Position numbers and translations under genes: made by a program. Of a DNA stretch of 64,000 nucleotides, positions 62,134 to 64,000 are shown piece by piece. Location of the stretch: NCBI GenBank assembly GCA_004001285.1, contig AP018697.1, forward strand, positions 2,170,001 through 2,234,000, given 5' to 3'. The notes beneath the pieces were generated by a model. The model worked only from the letters and a program-made list of their open reading frames with translations. It had not been told where the DNA came from and searched no databases. Position 1 is the first letter of the stretch; every line of letters starts with the position of its first letter. This stretch comes from Arthrobacter sp. MN05-02. GTDB taxonomy: Bacteria > Actinomycetota > Actinomycetes > Actinomycetales > Micrococcaceae.

Positions 62134-63156
62134 TCAGGCCCGGCCCGCCACCCGCCGCCGCGCGAGGGCGCGGAAGATCCGGGGCGAGTACAGGTACAGC
62201 GCGACGACGGCCGCGGCGAACAGGGACGCGGTGACGGCGAGGGGTGCCGGCGCCGTGGCGAGCACGAATCCCGCCGCCGCCGTCAGGGCCGACAGGACGC
62301 TGACGAGGATCGAGACCTGCACGTGGCTGAGGCCGGTGTCCGTGAGCCGCTGGTACACGTGCTGCCGGTGCGCGGTGTACAGGCGTTCGCCCCGGCGGGC
62401 ACGGCGCAGGAGGGTGGTGAAGGTGTCGGCGAGGTAGATCAGGACGGGCGAGAGCAGGTATTCGAGGTAGACCCCCGCCAGCAGTCCCGTGACCGCGATC
62501 GCGGCGATGGCGGCCCCGAGGAGATAGCTGCCGACGTCGCCGAGGAACACGAACCCCCGGCCGAGGTTCCACGGCAGGAATCCGGCGAAGGCCGCCGCCA
62601 CCACGAGGCCCGCGACCGTCAGCCACAGCTGGTCGCTGAGCACGCCGGCCAGCGAGTAGAAGAGTCCGACGACGACGCCGTGCATGCCCGAGATCCCGTT
62701 GATCCCGTCCATGAAGTTCGCGGCGTTGATGTAGGTGGCGAGGGCGATCGCCCCGATCGGCACCCACCAGTAGCTGCTGTCGTCGATCGTGGTGGCCAGG
62801 GCCGCGGTACCGATCACGCCGACCAGCAGCTGCGCCGAGAGGCGTACCCGGATGGACAGGCCGCGGAAGTCCTCGATCCAGCCGAGGGTGGCCGAGGCGC
62901 CGACCATGCCGATGATGATCAGGATGAGCGATCGGTCCACGGCGACCAGACCTGTCGCGAGCGAGAGCGCGAGGGCCACCAGGAGCGCCGCTGCCACGGC
63001 CACTCCCATGCCGCGGATCACGATCGTGCTGTGCGAGGAGCGGTCGTTCGGGATGTCGATGACGCCCAGCGTCCTCAGCAAGGGTTTGACGACGACGGGC
63101 AGCGCGAGGGAGAGGCCCAGCGCGACGAGCGCGACGAGGGTGAGGAGGCCGGTCAT
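62134..63156 (-). CDS. WecA/TagO-type polyprenyl-phosphate sugar-1-phosphate transferase
   Basis: A 340-residue integral membrane enzyme with about eleven helices, of the MraY/WecA (PNPT) superfamily. It transfers a sugar-1-phosphate from UDP-sugar to undecaprenyl or decaprenyl phosphate, starting wall glycan synthesis. Motifs: IPNDRSSHS, GWIEDFRGLS (usual D-D here E-D), NAANFMDGINGISG, FVFLGDVGSYLLG and TAHRQHVYQRL. In mycobacteria the gene before the atp operon makes GlcNAc-phosphoryl-decaprenol for arabinogalactan. It shares ATGA with the dehydratase upstream. Confidence 0.9.
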   Translation of the reverse strand: MTGLLTLVALVALGLSLALPVVVKPLLRTLGVIDIPNDRSSHSTIVIRGMGVAVAAALLVALALSLATGLVAVDRSLILIIIGMVGASATLGWIEDFRGLSIRVRLSAQLLVGVIGTAALATTIDDSSYWWVPIGAIALATYINAANFMDGINGISGMHGVVVGLFYSLAGVLSDQLWLTVAGLVVAAAFAGFLPWNLGRGFVFLGDVGSYLLGAAIAAIAVTGLLAGVYLEYLLSPVLIYLADTFTTLLRRARRGERLYTAHRQHVYQRLTDTGLSHVQVSILVSVLSALTAAAGFVLATAPAPLAVTASLFAAAVVALYLYSPRIFRALARRRVAGRA

Positions 63157-64000
63157 GACGCCGACCCGCCCGCGCCCGAGCGGGACGGGGAGGCGTCCGC
63201 CCCGTCCGGTGATGCCGGTCCGGGAGCTCCTTCGCCGCCGGCCGCCGCGATGCTCCGCCGGCCGTCGAAGCCGCCCTCGGCCTTCCAGTCCTGGAGGCTC
63301 AGCCGCTGGGGGTCGAGCGGGGCGACGGAGGTGTGGGAGATCTTGGGGTGGAGCGGACGGGAGTCGTCCTCCCCCGCGCCCATCAGGTCCTCGTGCATCT
63401 TCTCGCCGGGCCGCAGGCCCGTGAAGACGATGTCGATGTCCTTGCCCGACATCGCGATCATGCGCTGCGCCACATCGAGGATCTTCACGGGCTCGCCCAT
63501 GTCGAGGATGAGCACTTCGCCTCCCCGGCCGATCGCTCCGGCCTGCACGACGAGCTGGCAGGCCTCCGGGATGGTCATGAAGAACCGGGTCACCTCGGGA
63601 TCGGTCACCGTGATCGGCCCGCCGTTGCGGATCTGCTCCGTGAAGAGGGGGAGCATGGAGCCCCGGCTCCCGATGACGTTGCCGAAGCGGACGGAGACGT
63701 ACTTCTGGCCGGTGCGTTCCGCCTGCCAGGACGTGAGCCTCTCCGCGACGCGCTTCGAATGGCCGAGCACGCTCGTGGGGTCGGCCGCCTTGTCCGTGGA
63801 GATGTTCACGAAGTTGGTCACGCCGACGGCCGAGGATGCCCGGAGCACGTTCAGGGTCCCCTGCACGTTCGTCTTCCAGGCCTCCTCCGGGTACTGCTCC
63901 AGCAGCGACACGTGCTTGAGGGCTGCGGCGTGGAAGACGACCTCCGGCCTGCGGTCCTCGAAGATGTCGAGCAGCGCGTGCGCGTCGCGGATGTCGGCCA
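63153..64000 (-). CDS. CapD/FlaA1-type nucleotide-sugar 4,6-dehydratase, C-terminal part (5' end outside window)
   Basis: The last 282 residues or so of a polysaccharide biosynthesis dehydratase/epimerase. VFHAAALKHVSLL, TNVQGTLNVLRAS, NISTDKAADPTSVLGHSKR, SVRFGNVIGSRGS, FFMTIPEACQLVVQA, ILDMGEPVKILDVAQ and FTGLRPGEKMHEDL follow the membrane-bound CapD pattern, which uses NAD to make 4-keto-6-deoxy sugars from UDP-GlcNAc. The cofactor-binding N-terminus and likely membrane domain lie beyond 64000. A low-complexity tail of about 45 residues ends it. It is coupled to the transferase gene. Confidence 0.9.
   Translation of the reverse strand, partial: ADIRDAHALLDIFEDRRPEVVFHAAALKHVSLLEQYPEEAWKTNVQGTLNVLRASSAVGVTNFVNISTDKAADPTSVLGHSKRVAERLTSWQAERTGQKYVSVRFGNVIGSRGSMLPLFTEQIRNGGPITVTDPEVTRFFMTIPEACQLVVQAGAIGRGGEVLILDMGEPVKILDVAQRMIAMSGKDIDIVFTGLRPGEKMHEDLMGAGEDDSRPLHPKISHTSVAPLDPQRLSLQDWKAEGGFDGRRSIAAAGGEGAPGPASPDGADASPSRSGAGGSAS

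Overview
The window is high-GC actinobacterial chromosome, best matched to the Micrococcaceae (Arthrobacter-like). It is almost fully coding, uses GTG/TTG starts freely, has 1-4 base start/stop overlaps, and carries actinobacterial markers: NucS mismatch-repair endonuclease, DUF2550, DUF2017, DUF3039, DUF6318, a DUF222-HNH protein, and ClpS next to PncB. From 26 kb to the end, gene order resembles in mirror image the Mycobacterium tuberculosis block rfe/wecA - atp operon - DUF2550 - nucS - thioredoxin-like protein - pncB/clpS - DUF2017 - murI - MBL phosphodiesterase - rph - rdgB (compared from memory). No rRNA, tRNA, CRISPR array or insertion sequence was seen.

Layout. 0-6.8 kb: end of mqo, an RND efflux gene with two frameshifts, a MarR regulator behind a perfect palindrome, a transglutaminase-like protein divergent from an SDR, and a lipoprotein. 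6.8-12.7 kb: an NAD de novo synthesis operon on the minus strand (Nudix-like NrtR-type regulator, nadA, nadB, nadC, cysteine desulfurase) with an operator-like inverted repeat before the regulator. 12.9-25.7 kb: alpha/beta hydrolase, Ser/Thr kinase, MFS exporter, sbcDC, an aquaporin-type channel, a degenerate ADP-ribosylglycohydrolase paired with an SDR, a DEDDh exonuclease-BRCT protein and a HAD protein. 25.7-33.4 kb: GNAT, DedA, rdgB, rph, cAMP-phosphodiesterase-like MBL protein, murI, DUF2017, clpS, then pncB-pncA. 33.5-43.1 kb: SF2 helicase, MFS, a hexanucleotide-like repeat tract, DUF3039, an accessory patch (DUF222-HNH, PKD-domain secreted protein, DUF6318 lipoprotein) with a marked local GC drop, and a two-gene ABC transporter. 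43.1-53.5 kb: OYE-family oxidoreductase, thioredoxin-TPR protein without its CxxC, an unknown membrane protein, AI-2E-family permease, hydrolase, a small Cys/His protein, a Thr-rich secreted protein, nucS and nagA. 53.5-64 kb: DUF2550, the complete F1Fo ATP synthase operon with two AtpI/AtpZ-type genes, a WecA-type transferase and the end of a CapD/FlaA1-type sugar dehydratase.

Two themes cross the window. First, NAD metabolism: de novo synthesis (nadABC with a cysteine desulfurase that can build NadA's Fe-S cluster) and salvage (pncA, pncB) are both present, but nrtR, nadB, the desulfurase and pncB all carry one-base indels. Similar indels occur in an RND gene, an OYE gene and the HNH gene; many are a one-base change in a short homopolymer, so sequence or assembly error is the most economical reading. 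The three indels in nadB cancel out and hide a wrong internal segment in an otherwise open frame. Second, promoters: at least a dozen genes have a TAnnnT hexamer ending 5-7 bases before the start codon, as expected for leaderless transcripts.
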